Made by a program: the position numbers and the translations under genes. From Asticcacaulis tiandongensis (GTDB taxonomy: Bacteria > Pseudomonadota > Alphaproteobacteria > Caulobacterales > Caulobacteraceae), in the NCBI RefSeq assembly GCF_006475605.1, contig NZ_SSBC01000010.1, positions 62,001 to 126,000 of the forward strand: a DNA stretch of 64,000 nucleotides. The letters run 5' to 3'. How positions within the stretch are numbered: the stretch's first letter is position 1; the number at the start of each line of letters is the position of its first letter. A model generated the notes under the pieces. It worked only from the letters and a program-made list of their open reading frames with translations, was not told the DNA's origin and made no database searches. Shown piece after piece: positions 37,176 to 45,967 of this stretch.

Positions 37176-39101
37176 ATGCTGCATTCGCCCGTTACGCCTG
37201 TTCTTGATACGCTCGACGCTCCTGAGAGAATCCGCGATCTGACGGCGGCTGACCTGAAGGTTCTGGCCGATGAAGTGCGTCAGGAGACCATATCGGTGGT
37301 TTCCAAAACCGGCGGGCATCTGGGGTCAGCGCTTGGGGTGGTCGAACTGACGGTGGCCCTACATCACGTGTTTGAAACCCCGCGCGATATTCTCATCTGG
37401 GATGTCGGCCATCAGACCTATCCGCATAAGATACTGACCGGACGGCGTGACCGCATCCGCACGCTTCGTCAGGGCGGTGGGTTGTCGGGCTTCACCAAGC
37501 GTTCTGAAAGCGTCTATGATCCGTTTGGTGCAGCCCATGCCGCGACCTCGATTTCGGCAGCGCTCGGTTTCTGTGCCGCGCGTGACCTTAAGGGCGAAGA
37601 CAATAAGGTGATTGCCGTCATCGGTGATGGTTCCATGTCGGCGGGCATGGCCTATGAGGCGATGAACAAGGCTGCCGAAACCACCAAAAATCTGACGGTC
37701 ATCCTTAACGACAATGATATGTCGATTGCGCCTCCGGTCGGGGGCATGAGTGCCTATCTGGCAAATCTGGTGTCCGGCACAGCCTATCAGGCGGTGCGTC
37801 GCTGGGGCAAGTCAGTGGCTGAGCGTTTGCCGAAGTCACTTTATGAGCAGGCGCGTAAATCCGAAGAATTTTCCCGCACCTGGTTTACCGGCGGCACCTT
37901 TTTCGAGGAACTCGGCTTCTATTATGTCGGGCCGATTGACGGCCATAATCTGGAGCATCTTCTGGCGGTGCTTAAGAAGGTGCGTGAGATCAACGACCGC
38001 CCTGTGCTGGTGCATGTGGTCACCAAAAAAGGTCACGGCTATATCCCTGCCGAAGAGGCCGCCGACAAATATCACGGTGTTTCCAAATTCGATATCATCA
38101 CCGGCGAACAATCAAAGCCTAAGGCCAATGCCCCAAGCTACACCGAAGTTTTTGCCTCTGAGTTGATCAAACAGGCGCGGATCGATCCGAAAATTGTCGG
38201 TATTACCGCTGCCATGCCCTCGGGGACGGGGCTTGATCGTTTTGCTGAGGTTTTCCCCGACCGTACCTATGATGTCGGGATCGCCGAACAGCATGCGGTG
38301 ACCTTTGCCGCCGGTCTGGCGGCAGAGGGCATGAAGCCGTTCTGCGCCATCTATTCGACCTTTTTGCAGCGCGGGTATGATCAGGTGGCACATGATGTCG
38401 CCTTGCAGAACCTTCCGGTACGCTTTGCCATTGACCGTGCGGGGCTGGTCGGAGCCGATGGCGCGACCCATGCCGGTACCTTTGACATCGGCTATCTCGG
38501 AGCCTTGCCTCAAATGGTGCTGATGGCCGCTTCGGATGAGGCGGAACTGGCGGGCATGATTGCCACCGCCGCCGCCTATGATGACGGGCCCTCGGCCTTT
38601 CGTTATCCGCGTGGCGAAGGGGTGGGTGTCTCCATCCCCGAAGTGGCGGCCCCTTTTGAAATCGGTAAGGGGCGCATTGTCCGCGAGGGCTCAAAGGTCG
38701 CCATCCTGTCCTTTGGTACGCGTTTGCAGGAAGCGCTTAAGGCAGCAGATACGCTTAATGCCAAGGGGTTTTCAACGACTGTGGCCGATGCCCGTTTTGC
38801 CAAGCCACTGGATACGGAACTGGTGTTGCAACTGGCGCGACACCACGAATGCCTGATTACGGTCGAAGAGGGCGCGGTTGGTGGTTTCGGGGCCTTTGTG
38901 CTGCATTATCTCGCTTCAGTGGGGGCGCTGGATAAGGGGCTTAAGATACGCACCCTGACCCTGCCGGATGTGTTTCAGGATCACGACAAGCCGGAAAACC
39001 AGTATCGTGATGCGGGTCTGGATGCCTCGGGTATTGTGGCAACGGCGCTGTTTGCTTTGGGGCTTGATGAGGCGACCATTGCCCGTATGGCGGCGGTCTG
39101 A
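37176..39101 (+). CDS. dxs: 1-deoxy-D-xylulose-5-phosphate synthase
   Basis: Dxs makes DXP from pyruvate and glyceraldehyde-3-phosphate with thiamine diphosphate, the first step of the MEP pathway. The 641-residue length is normal. The ThDP site is seen in [17 protein letters not shown], with [15 protein letters not shown] at the entrance. The catalytic Glu lies in [17 protein letters not shown] and the C-terminal half includes [17 protein letters not shown]. With ispH and ispA also in the window, three MEP/isoprenoid enzymes are visible. A lipoprotein gene follows 19 bases later. Confidence 0.97.
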   Translation: MLHSPVTPVLDTLDAPERIRDLTAADLKVLADEVRQETISVVSKTGGHLGSALGVVELTVALHHVFETPRDILIWDVGHQTYPHKILTGRRDRIRTLRQGGGLSGFTKRSESVYDPFGAAHAATSISAALGFCAARDLKGEDNKVIAVIGDGSMSAGMAYEAMNKAAETTKNLTVILNDNDMSIAPPVGGMSAYLANLVSGTAYQAVRRWGKSVAERLPKSLYEQARKSEEFSRTWFTGGTFFEELGFYYVGPIDGHNLEHLLAVLKKVREINDRPVLVHVVTKKGHGYIPAEEAADKYHGVSKFDIITGEQSKPKANAPSYTEVFASELIKQARIDPKIVGITAAMPSGTGLDRFAEVFPDRTYDVGIAEQHAVTFAAGLAAEGMKPFCAIYSTFLQRGYDQVAHDVALQNLPVRFAIDRAGLVGADGATHAGTFDIGYLGALPQMVLMAASDEAELAGMIATAAAYDDGPSAFRYPRGEGVGVSIPEVAAPFEIGKGRIVREGSKVAILSFGTRLQEALKAADTLNAKGFSTTVADARFAKPLDTELVLQLARHHECLITVEEGAVGGFGAFVLHYLASVGALDKGLKIRTLTLPDVFQDHDKPENQYRDAGLDASGIVATALFALGLDEATIARMAAV

Positions 39102-39120
39102 CAACCGAAAGGCACGAAAA

Positions 39121-39480
39121 ATGCGTTTGGTATTTCCATTATTGGCCGCCGTTCTGATGACCGGTTGCGCCACAGGCGATGAGGCGGTCAACGGACCGGT
39201 GCTTTCCGAGACCATTCAGGTGTCTAAATCCACCGGCTCAAAGCAATGTGAAGACGGCGGGAAGTCGTTGGATGCGTTGCGCGGTGAACTGGCGCAGGCC
39301 GGTGTGAGGGTGACCGACGCCTCTTGTGGAAGCGATGGCCGGATGTATCCGGCGGCGTGCGGCTACCCTGACGGACGTATTGTGATCTTCAGCATTGCGG
39401 CGAAAGATACGGCGCGTGCCAAGGTGCAGGGCTATAGCCTTCTGGCCGAAGATGCGACGAAAATCCCCTGCCCGGAATAG
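39121..39480 (+). CDS. Small predicted lipoprotein, unknown function
   Basis: ATG 39121 has GAAAGG upstream and gives 119 residues; longer in-frame starts would run into dxs. A signal with lipobox MTGC places the lipidated cysteine at about residue 16. The mature part has four cysteines, in KQCEDG, DASCGSDG, AACGYPDG and KIPCPE, suggesting two disulfides. I recognise no family. It lies close behind dxs and may share its transcript. Its stop is one base from the end of the convergent selO. Confidence 0.8.
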   Translation: MRLVFPLLAAVLMTGCATGDEAVNGPVLSETIQVSKSTGSKQCEDGGKSLDALRGELAQAGVRVTDASCGSDGRMYPAACGYPDGRIVIFSIAAKDTARAKVQGYSLLAEDATKIPCPE

Positions 39481-39481
39481 G

Positions 39482-40903
39482 TTACAGGTTTAAGGCCTGC
39501 CTGTAGTTGTCTATCTCGGCCAGTTTTTGCTCAAATAGCGACCAGTCGTCATGTTCGGTTATCGGTGTCCACAGGGCTTCGATCTCTTCATAGATCAGTG
39601 TCACAGGTTCTGGCTGGGCGAAGGCCGCGTGCGTCAGTCGGGTGGCGTCCACGGCCTCGTAAGGCTCAAGCAAGTTTCGAAACGGTGCGAAGGCTTCGTC
39701 CTGATAAAAGGCTTTGCGCGGGCCGTTCAGGGCGCGGGCTTCGCTTAAGGAACCACCAAACCAGTCAAAGAAGAAGCCTTCAAATCCGCCATCCGGTGAC
39801 AGGTGCGCCAGGCCTTTGAAGCCTGCTGCCACAAGCGCAGTGTCGCTCTCGTTATCTCTGGGGCTGAGGTTCAGCCGCCTGAGAAACGCGATATTCATCG
39901 CTGCCTCAAAACGTTCACCGAAGGTTTCCAGCGATGCAATCAGCGGCTTGTCCTCACAGGTCAGGAGGAAGCACTGTGCCAGACGGTTGAGGTTCCAGAA
40001 CACGGCTTCCGGCTGACGGCCATAGGCATAAAGCCCCGTACGGTCGAAATAGGCCGCTGTGAAGTCCGGCTGATAATAGGGTAGAAAACGGTAAGGGCCG
40101 TAATCAAAGCTTTCGCCGGTAATGTTCATATTGTCTGTATTCAGCACGCCATGCACAAAACCTGCGCACATCCACTGCGCACAGAGTTGAGCTGTTTTGC
40201 TGACGACCTGATCGAATAGGGCCGCGCTTAAGGCCGCGCCTTCATGAGCTGACAGATCAGGGTAGTAGGTGTCGGCCACAAACCGGATCAGTTGCGTCAT
40301 CTCATCGGTCTGATTGAGATAGGCCATGCGTTCAAAGGTGCCAAAGCGGATGTGACTATGGCTCAGGCGCACCAGAACTGCGCCACGTGTCGGAGAGGGC
40401 TCATCGTGGCGTTGCAGGGCTTCTCCCGTTTCAATCAGGGAAAAGCTTTTTGAGGTGTTGACGCCCACGGCCTCAAGCAGGGCTGTGGCCAGTACCTCAC
40501 GCACGCCGCCTTTGAGGGTCAGGCGTCCGTCACCGCCGCGCGACCACGGGGTCTGGCCTGACCCCTTGGTGCCAAGATCAAGTAAACGCCCCTGATTATC
40601 GCGTAATTGTGCAAACAAAAATCCGCGTCCGTCCCCCAGATCGGGGTTATATTGCCGGAACTGATGGCCGTGATAGCGCAGGGCCAGCGGCTGAGGCTGA
40701 TTGTTGGGCAGGGGGGCGAATCGCCCGAAATGGGCCAGCCATTCGGCATCAGACAGGTCGTCTAGTCCAACGGACGCCGCCGCCCAATTATTGCGATAGC
40801 GCAATACAGTCTGCGGAAAATCTGCCGCTTCTACCCTATCGAGCACATCAATGCCGCTGCGACTCAAAAGCGGATCAGGATGATAGGTGCGTAAGGAGGG
40901 CAT
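39482..40903 (-). CDS. selO: Protein adenylyltransferase SelO (YdiU/UPF0061)
   Basis: SelO is a pseudokinase-like enzyme that transfers AMP from ATP to hydroxyl side chains of target proteins, with a proposed role in redox stress. The 473-residue protein has family segments: RYHGHQFRQYNPDLGDGRG, LGTKGSGQTPWSRGGDGRLT in the flipped nucleotide site, KGGVREVLATALLEAVGV and the catalytic-loop region HGVLNTDNMNITGESFDYGP. The C-terminal selenocysteine of eukaryotic homologues is not expected in bacteria and I see no such motif. It is divergent from the TonB receptor gene across a 487-base gap. Confidence 0.93.
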   Translation of the reverse strand: MPSLRTYHPDPLLSRSGIDVLDRVEAADFPQTVLRYRNNWAAASVGLDDLSDAEWLAHFGRFAPLPNNQPQPLALRYHGHQFRQYNPDLGDGRGFLFAQLRDNQGRLLDLGTKGSGQTPWSRGGDGRLTLKGGVREVLATALLEAVGVNTSKSFSLIETGEALQRHDEPSPTRGAVLVRLSHSHIRFGTFERMAYLNQTDEMTQLIRFVADTYYPDLSAHEGAALSAALFDQVVSKTAQLCAQWMCAGFVHGVLNTDNMNITGESFDYGPYRFLPYYQPDFTAAYFDRTGLYAYGRQPEAVFWNLNRLAQCFLLTCEDKPLIASLETFGERFEAAMNIAFLRRLNLSPRDNESDTALVAAGFKGLAHLSPDGGFEGFFFDWFGGSLSEARALNGPRKAFYQDEAFAPFRNLLEPYEAVDATRLTHAAFAQPEPVTLIYEEIEALWTPITEHDDWSLFEQKLAEIDNYRQALNL

Positions 40904-41092
40904 GCGGAACGCTTTCGCAGAATATAAAAATTATGTTTGTAAATCGGCACTTTAAACCGCATCAGTATGCGCGATTAATCGCCTTACCTATGGGAATGGT
41001 GATCAAAATACCATAGCGAACAAAATATGACGCAACTGTGATATCGGCTATGTGCGGGCGCAATATGGCGGTTGCGCGTTCATGGATAAACT

Positions 41093-41106
41093 TTACGTTT
41101 ACGTAA
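41093..41106. promoter_or_regulatory. TTACGT-N2-ACGTAA inverted repeat
   Basis: TTACGTTTACGTAA has perfect six-base arms around TT. It resembles MerR-family LiuR-type sites (TTTACG...CGTAAA), but no LiuR or branched-chain amino acid genes are in the window, so the binding protein is unknown. It lies about 115 bases upstream of the candidate receptor promoter. Confidence 0.35.
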
Positions 41107-41220
41107 GTGTCAATTATTCATTGGTTTTTATGGTTGTTGGGTTTTTTTCGGCGCATTTTTAATCCGTTTATCCACCGCTTTATTCAAACATGCTGTGTGC
41201 AGTGCAATGAAATTTATGAA

Positions 41221-41248
41221 TTGTCATGCCTTCGTGCTGTGCCATAAC
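41221..41248 (+). promoter_or_regulatory. Weak candidate promoter of the TonB receptor gene
   Basis: TTGTCA (five of six matches to the -35 consensus) and CATAAC (four of six to the -10) are spaced 16 bases apart. They leave a leader of about 135 bases before ATG 41391. The evidence is consensus-only. Confidence 0.3.
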
Positions 41249-41390
41249 TCTTAGGGTAAAGTAATGTAACCCCCAAACGGGGTGTGAATTAAGAAACTAT
41301 AAGATAGGAACGCCGTCCGCGTCACTTATTAACCCTTTGTAGTGCCTGCGTGGGTTATGTACTGACGCCTGTTTACCTAAGGGAAGTGAA

Positions 41391-44009
41391 ATGCGCACCG
41401 TCAATTCAGTTAAAGCGAAAATTACCCTTAATAAGTCTTTAATGGTCACCACAAGTCTTGTCTTCGTCCTCAGTGGTCTGGCGCCTGTCTATGCCCAGGA
41501 TGAAACGGATGAAGTCACGACTATTACAGTCACGGCGCAAAAGCGCGAACAATCCTTGCAGGATGTGCCGATTGTGGTCACGACCCTTCCGGCCAAGCTT
41601 CTTCAGGATGCCGGTGTACGTGACATCAAGGATATGCAGGTGCTGACACCTGGCCTGACGGTGACCTCAACCCAGAACGAAAGCCTGACCACCGCGCGGA
41701 TTCGCGGCGTGGGTACGGTGGGCGATAATCCCGGCATGGAATCGTCAGTTGGTGTGGTTATTGACGGCGTTTACCGCCCGCGTAATGGCGTAGGCTTTGG
41801 TGATCTGGGCGAACTGTCGCGCATTGAAGTCCTTAAGGGGCCGCAAGGTACGCTGTTTGGTAAAAATACCTCGGCCGGTGTGATCAATATTATCTCCAAG
41901 GAACCGGATTTCTTCTTCGGGGCCGAAGCTGAAGCCACGGTGGGCAACTATGATGCGCGCGGTTTCTCGGCGGCTATAACCGGTCCTCTGGTTGAGGATC
42001 AGGTGGCAGCGCGTCTCTATATCGCCAAGCGCGAACGCGGCGGCTTTTATGATGTGAATACCGGTATCGGGCCGCGTACCGTTACCGAAGATGCCACGCA
42101 GAATTTTGGCACTATTCGTGGTCAGTTACTATTTACCCCGTCTGAGCGCACCAAGATCCGCGTTATCGGCGACTATTCGCGCCGTTCGGAATATTGCTGC
42201 GCCACCGTTCAGACCCGTACCGGCCCGACAGGCGCGATTATCAACATGCTGACGGGCGGGCAGGGGATTGCGGCTACGGCTGACCCGGAAGCCCGTGTCG
42301 CTTATTCCAACCGCGACACAGCCCAGCGCATTACCGATGGCGGGGTAACGGTCGAGGTCAACCAAGAGCTTAACGCTTTCGGCGGTTCGACCCTGACCTC
42401 GGTGACCGGCATCCGTAGCTGGAAGAACGTCAATGGTCAGGATATCGACTATACCGGTGCCGACATTCTCTATCGCAATGACAATGGCGATTTCTCTGCC
42501 AAGTTCGACACGTTTTCTCAGGAACTGCGCCTGGCAGGCGGCAATGACCGGCTCAACTGGCTGGTGGGTGCCTTCTATTCCGACGAAGACCTGACGCGTA
42601 ACGACTCCTATGTTTACGGCAGCCAGTACGAAACCTATCTGTCACTGGTACTGTCGGCCAATATGCTCGGTCAGGCCAATGCGACACCGACCTTTATTTC
42701 GGCACTGACCGGACGCGCGCCGGGCACCTCCTATGTGGGCGGGCAGCAGGCACTTGATAGGTATAAGCAAAATTCCGAAAGCCTCGCGCTGTTTACCAAC
42801 AACAGCTACAAGTTCACTGACCGCTTCGAAGTGACTATGGGACTGCGCTATACGCAGGAAACCAAGAAGATGTCCGCCTATTACAATAATACCGATGGCG
42901 GCATAGGCTGTGGTTCGGCACTGGCGGTTTATCAGCAGGCGGGCGCACTCTATGCGCAAAACAACGGTGATGCTGCTGCGGCCATTGGTGCGGGTGCCAA
43001 CCCTTACTGGATCGGGGCAATTGCCGCTTCAACCCCAACCAATAACCGCGCCGCGACACTAGCGGGCAATCTTTGTACCTTCTGGGCCAATCCGGCCTTC
43101 ACCAACCGTTCGCTGGCCGAAAAAGTCACCGAAAAAGAATGGTCGGGCACCCTTAAGGGCAGCTACCGCTTCAGTGATAATTTCATGGCCTATGCCTCCT
43201 ATGCCCGTGGCTATAAGGGCGGGGGCTATAATCTGGATCGGGCCACAACCGGCCTTACGCCTGAGGCATCGCTCTACTTCGGGCCGGAAACCGTCGATTC
43301 CTATGAACTCGGGGTTAAGAGCAATTTCTATAATAATCGCCTGATCCTCAATGTCTCGGTGTTCGATCAGACCTATCATGACTTCCAACTCAATACCTTC
43401 CTGGGAACGGCTTTTGTGGTGGAATCGATCCCTGAACTGACGTCGCAGGGTATCGATGCTGACATTTACTGGAACACGCCTATCCGTGGCCTGAGCCTTC
43501 AAGGTGGCCTGTCCTATGCCAAGACCGAGTTTGGCGACTTCGGGCCGGGGGACCTGTCTAATCCGGCGCGCTTCCCGCAACTGTCCCTTTTGCCCGGTGC
43601 GCAGATGTCGTTTGCACCGGAATGGTCAGGCTCTCTGGCGGCGACATGGACTGGACGGGTTACGGAAAATCTGCGCGGTCTGGCCAATATCTCGGCCAAA
43701 TATTCGGACTCCTATAATACCGGTTCGGATCTGATCCCGTTCAAGATGCAGGATGGCTACACGCTGGTGAATGCCCGCTTCGGCATTGGTGCACCGGATC
43801 AGCGCTGGATGCTAGAACTCTGGGCGCAGAACCTGACTGACGAGGCCTATAAGCAGGTGGTCATCAATGCGCCAATGCAGGGCTCAGGCTTCCAGCCCAC
43901 GGTTCAGCCGGATGGCACCTATTATAATGCGACGCTTGATAGCAATACCTACGATGCCTTTATGGGCCAGCCAAGAACCTATGGCCTGACCCTGCGGGTG
44001 AAGTACTAG
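41391..44009 (+). CDS. TonB-dependent outer-membrane receptor
   Basis: The 872-residue protein has a Sec signal ending VYAQ, a TonB box-like start (EVTTITVTAQKREQ), a plug domain (QDVPIVVTTLPAKLLQDAG, GTLFGKNTSAGVINIISK) and a 22-strand-type barrel ending in TYGLTLRVKY with the usual C-terminal aromatic. Such receptors import siderophores, vitamins or glycans. The convergent GH5 gene next door favours a glucan oligosaccharide, but the plug looks like the general iron-complex outer-membrane type, so the substrate is open. Four cysteines (two adjacent, in EYCCATVQTR, and two in GGIGCGS and AGNLCTF) lie in likely extracellular loops. Confidence 0.9.
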   Translation: MRTVNSVKAKITLNKSLMVTTSLVFVLSGLAPVYAQDETDEVTTITVTAQKREQSLQDVPIVVTTLPAKLLQDAGVRDIKDMQVLTPGLTVTSTQNESLTTARIRGVGTVGDNPGMESSVGVVIDGVYRPRNGVGFGDLGELSRIEVLKGPQGTLFGKNTSAGVINIISKEPDFFFGAEAEATVGNYDARGFSAAITGPLVEDQVAARLYIAKRERGGFYDVNTGIGPRTVTEDATQNFGTIRGQLLFTPSERTKIRVIGDYSRRSEYCCATVQTRTGPTGAIINMLTGGQGIAATADPEARVAYSNRDTAQRITDGGVTVEVNQELNAFGGSTLTSVTGIRSWKNVNGQDIDYTGADILYRNDNGDFSAKFDTFSQELRLAGGNDRLNWLVGAFYSDEDLTRNDSYVYGSQYETYLSLVLSANMLGQANATPTFISALTGRAPGTSYVGGQQALDRYKQNSESLALFTNNSYKFTDRFEVTMGLRYTQETKKMSAYYNNTDGGIGCGSALAVYQQAGALYAQNNGDAAAAIGAGANPYWIGAIAASTPTNNRAATLAGNLCTFWANPAFTNRSLAEKVTEKEWSGTLKGSYRFSDNFMAYASYARGYKGGGYNLDRATTGLTPEASLYFGPETVDSYELGVKSNFYNNRLILNVSVFDQTYHDFQLNTFLGTAFVVESIPELTSQGIDADIYWNTPIRGLSLQGGLSYAKTEFGDFGPGDLSNPARFPQLSLLPGAQMSFAPEWSGSLAATWTGRVTENLRGLANISAKYSDSYNTGSDLIPFKMQDGYTLVNARFGIGAPDQRWMLELWAQNLTDEAYKQVVINAPMQGSGFQPTVQPDGTYYNATLDSNTYDAFMGQPRTYGLTLRVKY

Positions 44010-44018
44010 GATTTTCAA

Positions 44019-44045
44019 CCTCCCTCCCGCTAAGCAGGAGGGAGG
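44019..44045. terminator. Hairpin between convergent TonB receptor and GH5 genes
   Basis: CCTCCCTCC and GGAGGGAGG form perfect nine-base arms with a nine-base loop. No U-run follows on either side, so termination may be weak or the element may act as an mRNA-end hairpin. Confidence 0.55.
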
Positions 44046-44053
44046 CGCGCAGA

Positions 44054-45751
44054 TTATCTTACGGGCGCGAAATCGATGCCATAAAGGTCGAAACCATTGG
44101 TTTCGGCCTTTACTATTAGGGTGTTGCTGCCTTTCAGAAGCTTTACACCCGTAAGGTCAGGCAGAACTTGCCCGTTCAGGTACAGCGCAACCTCACCACC
44201 GCTTTTATCAACCGTCAGGTCAAAGGCCCCGTCGGCTTCGGCATTCAAGGTGAATTTCAGCCATTCCCCCGCCTGCATATCCGCAACGAAGACGCTGCCG
44301 TCCTGAGCGATCCCCAGATCAACCCCGTCATTGCGATAGGTCATGGCCGGATTCCATGTCACCCGTTCCCCGCCGTCTGAGACATGATAATTGGCCGGTG
44401 TCAGGTCAAAATAGGCGTGATGATTGCGCCCCATGTCGAAATCAGCGGCGCGCACAGACCCGCCTTCCGGCCCGATATTATGCGCCTTAAACGGGACTGT
44501 GGAGTCGGTGTGCGGCGCACGGAACAGGGCATCGACGACATCGGGGTGATAAATGTTGTTATCATGATGTATGTCGTGAGTTGCAAACTGCATCAGGGCG
44601 GCTTCCGCTTCCTGAGGCGCAGGCTTTTCACCCTTACCCTGCCAGTAGGCCAGAAGACGGTTGTAGCCTTCGTTCGGTACGATTTGCAGCGGGTTATTAT
44701 AGCGGATTTTCTTCAGCGGCCACCACGCCCAACCGATGCCATGGCTTTCAGCCAGATGAACGGTGCGGGCGAACCAGTCATTGGAATTTTCACCCGTCTC
44801 CCCCAGCCACAGCGGCAGATTATGCTGATCGCGCAGGGCCAGAACACCGGCCAACGTATCAGGCGTCGTATGGTTCCAGTATTTGTGGAAACTGATGACC
44901 ATATTGTCATCCCAGACACCATTGCTGAACACGCCCTCGTAATTATTGCCCCAGCAATTGCCCTCAATGAAGATGATGTGTTTCGTATCGACTTCGCGGA
45001 TGGCCTTGGTGGCCCGCGTCAGGAACTGCCGCAGAGGTGTGTTGTCCTTTTCCTTACAGCCGTTTTTATCGGCCGGATCAGTGAACCCCCAGTTCGGCTC
45101 ATTGATCAGGTCATAACCGGCGATATAGGGCTCATCCTTGTAACGCTCGGCCAGTTTAACCCACAGCGCCACTGCCTTGTCTTGGTGGGCCATGTCGTCC
45201 CAGAAAGACGGTTTTGTCGGGTCGCGGTCAGATATGTTGAGGTCATTACCCTGTCCCCCCGGCGCGGCGTGCAGATCCAGAATGACATAGATGTCATTGG
45301 CCTTCGCCCATTCAATCAGTTGATCTGTGCGGCGAAATCCGTCCTCTAGCCAGGTGTTTTCCCCCTTCACCGGCTCCTGATCGACGGGGAGGGTATAGAG
45401 GTTGTAGTGCATCGGCAGGCGCACGGAGTTGAATCCCCAGCGCTTCATGGCATCGATGTCGGCCTTGGTGGTGTGGTTATCGAGCCATGCTGTATAGAAA
45501 TCTTTTGTCTTCTGTGGCCCGATCAGCTTTTCAATTTCGGCGCGGATAACCTGCTGCGTGCCGAAGTTCGACAGTTCCAGCATATAGCCTTCCTGCAACA
45601 TCCAGCCACCCAGCCCCATGCCGCGTAATATAACCGGCTCCTGGCGCTCGTTGATGATGTGATGGCCCTGCGTCGATAGAAAATCTTTGGCGATGGCAGA
45701 CTGGCCCAATGAAAGACAGCCTAATGCCAGATAAAGAACGGCTCGTTTCAT
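44054..45751 (-). CDS. GH5 family glycosidase with C-terminal carbohydrate-binding-like domain
   Basis: ATG 45751 with GGGGAGC upstream gives 565 residues. A Sec signal (VLYLALGCLSLGQSAIA) exports it. The GH5 barrel has acid/base Glu218 in YDLINEPNWG and nucleophile Glu318 in LWLGETGENS, with HYNLYTLP and LHAAPGGQG loops. The last 150 residues form a beta domain resembling ligand-binding carbohydrate modules (FDLTVDKSGGEVALYLNGQ). The family covers endoglucanases, mannanases and exo-beta-glucanases; the exact specificity is not visible. It is convergent with the TonB receptor. Confidence 0.88.
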   Translation of the reverse strand: MKRAVLYLALGCLSLGQSAIAKDFLSTQGHHIINERQEPVILRGMGLGGWMLQEGYMLELSNFGTQQVIRAEIEKLIGPQKTKDFYTAWLDNHTTKADIDAMKRWGFNSVRLPMHYNLYTLPVDQEPVKGENTWLEDGFRRTDQLIEWAKANDIYVILDLHAAPGGQGNDLNISDRDPTKPSFWDDMAHQDKAVALWVKLAERYKDEPYIAGYDLINEPNWGFTDPADKNGCKEKDNTPLRQFLTRATKAIREVDTKHIIFIEGNCWGNNYEGVFSNGVWDDNMVISFHKYWNHTTPDTLAGVLALRDQHNLPLWLGETGENSNDWFARTVHLAESHGIGWAWWPLKKIRYNNPLQIVPNEGYNRLLAYWQGKGEKPAPQEAEAALMQFATHDIHHDNNIYHPDVVDALFRAPHTDSTVPFKAHNIGPEGGSVRAADFDMGRNHHAYFDLTPANYHVSDGGERVTWNPAMTYRNDGVDLGIAQDGSVFVADMQAGEWLKFTLNAEADGAFDLTVDKSGGEVALYLNGQVLPDLTGVKLLKGSNTLIVKAETNGFDLYGIDFAPVR

Positions 45752-45834
45752 GATAGCTCCCCTGAGTTGCACGTGTCGTTCTCCGGTGTGAAAACCGGAA
45801 AATCCTGATCGGCATTATTATGATTATGCGCGGT

Positions 45835-45862
45835 AAATTAGGGGAGTGAACGGGCAAGTCAA
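45835..45862 (-). promoter_or_regulatory. Candidate promoter of GH5
   Basis: On the minus strand TTGACT (45857-45862) and TAATTT (45835-45840) are spaced 16 bases apart, about 85 bases upstream of the GH5 ATG. The perfect palindrome at 45866-45885 lies 3 bases upstream of the -35 box. Confidence 0.45.
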
Positions 45863-45865
45863 GAA

Positions 45866-45885
45866 AAATGACATCGATGTCATTT
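45866..45885. promoter_or_regulatory. Perfect 20-base CG-centred palindrome upstream of GH5
   Basis: AAATGACATCGATGTCATTT reads the same on both strands over 20 bases with a CG centre. The core TGACATCGATGTCA is a LacI-family operator shape. It abuts the -35 of the candidate GH5 promoter and lies about 80 bases beyond the convergent acyl-CoA synthetase 3' end. Confidence 0.65.
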
Positions 45886-45967
45886 CGATTTGAAGGCTGT
45901 TTGTCCGCCCTCGTTTTGCTCAGGCACCACCCATGCCTTCAGCGCAGGGAGGAGAAGGGGGGGGGGC

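Larger units (their letters stand above)
40904..41390. other. Intergenic region between selO and the TonB receptor
   Basis: This 487-base AT-rich region has no convincing gene. It holds a perfect 12-base palindrome GCGATTAATCGC (40971-40982) upstream of selO, an inverted repeat at 41093-41106, a candidate promoter at 41221-41248 and a small ACCCC...GGGGT repeat near 41270. A GGGAAG lies just before the receptor ATG. The long spacing suggests more than one control input on the receptor gene. Confidence 0.5.

Noticed and set aside
40971-40982. Perfect palindrome GCGATTAATCGC upstream of selO
   Set aside because: Only 12 bases and not next to a recognisable promoter; too short to call as an operator, so it is mentioned only in the intergenic entry.
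44384-45349. Open frame of 321 codons on the plus strand opposite GH5
   Set aside because: Antisense to GH5 residues with catalytic Glu motifs; no start site or domain.
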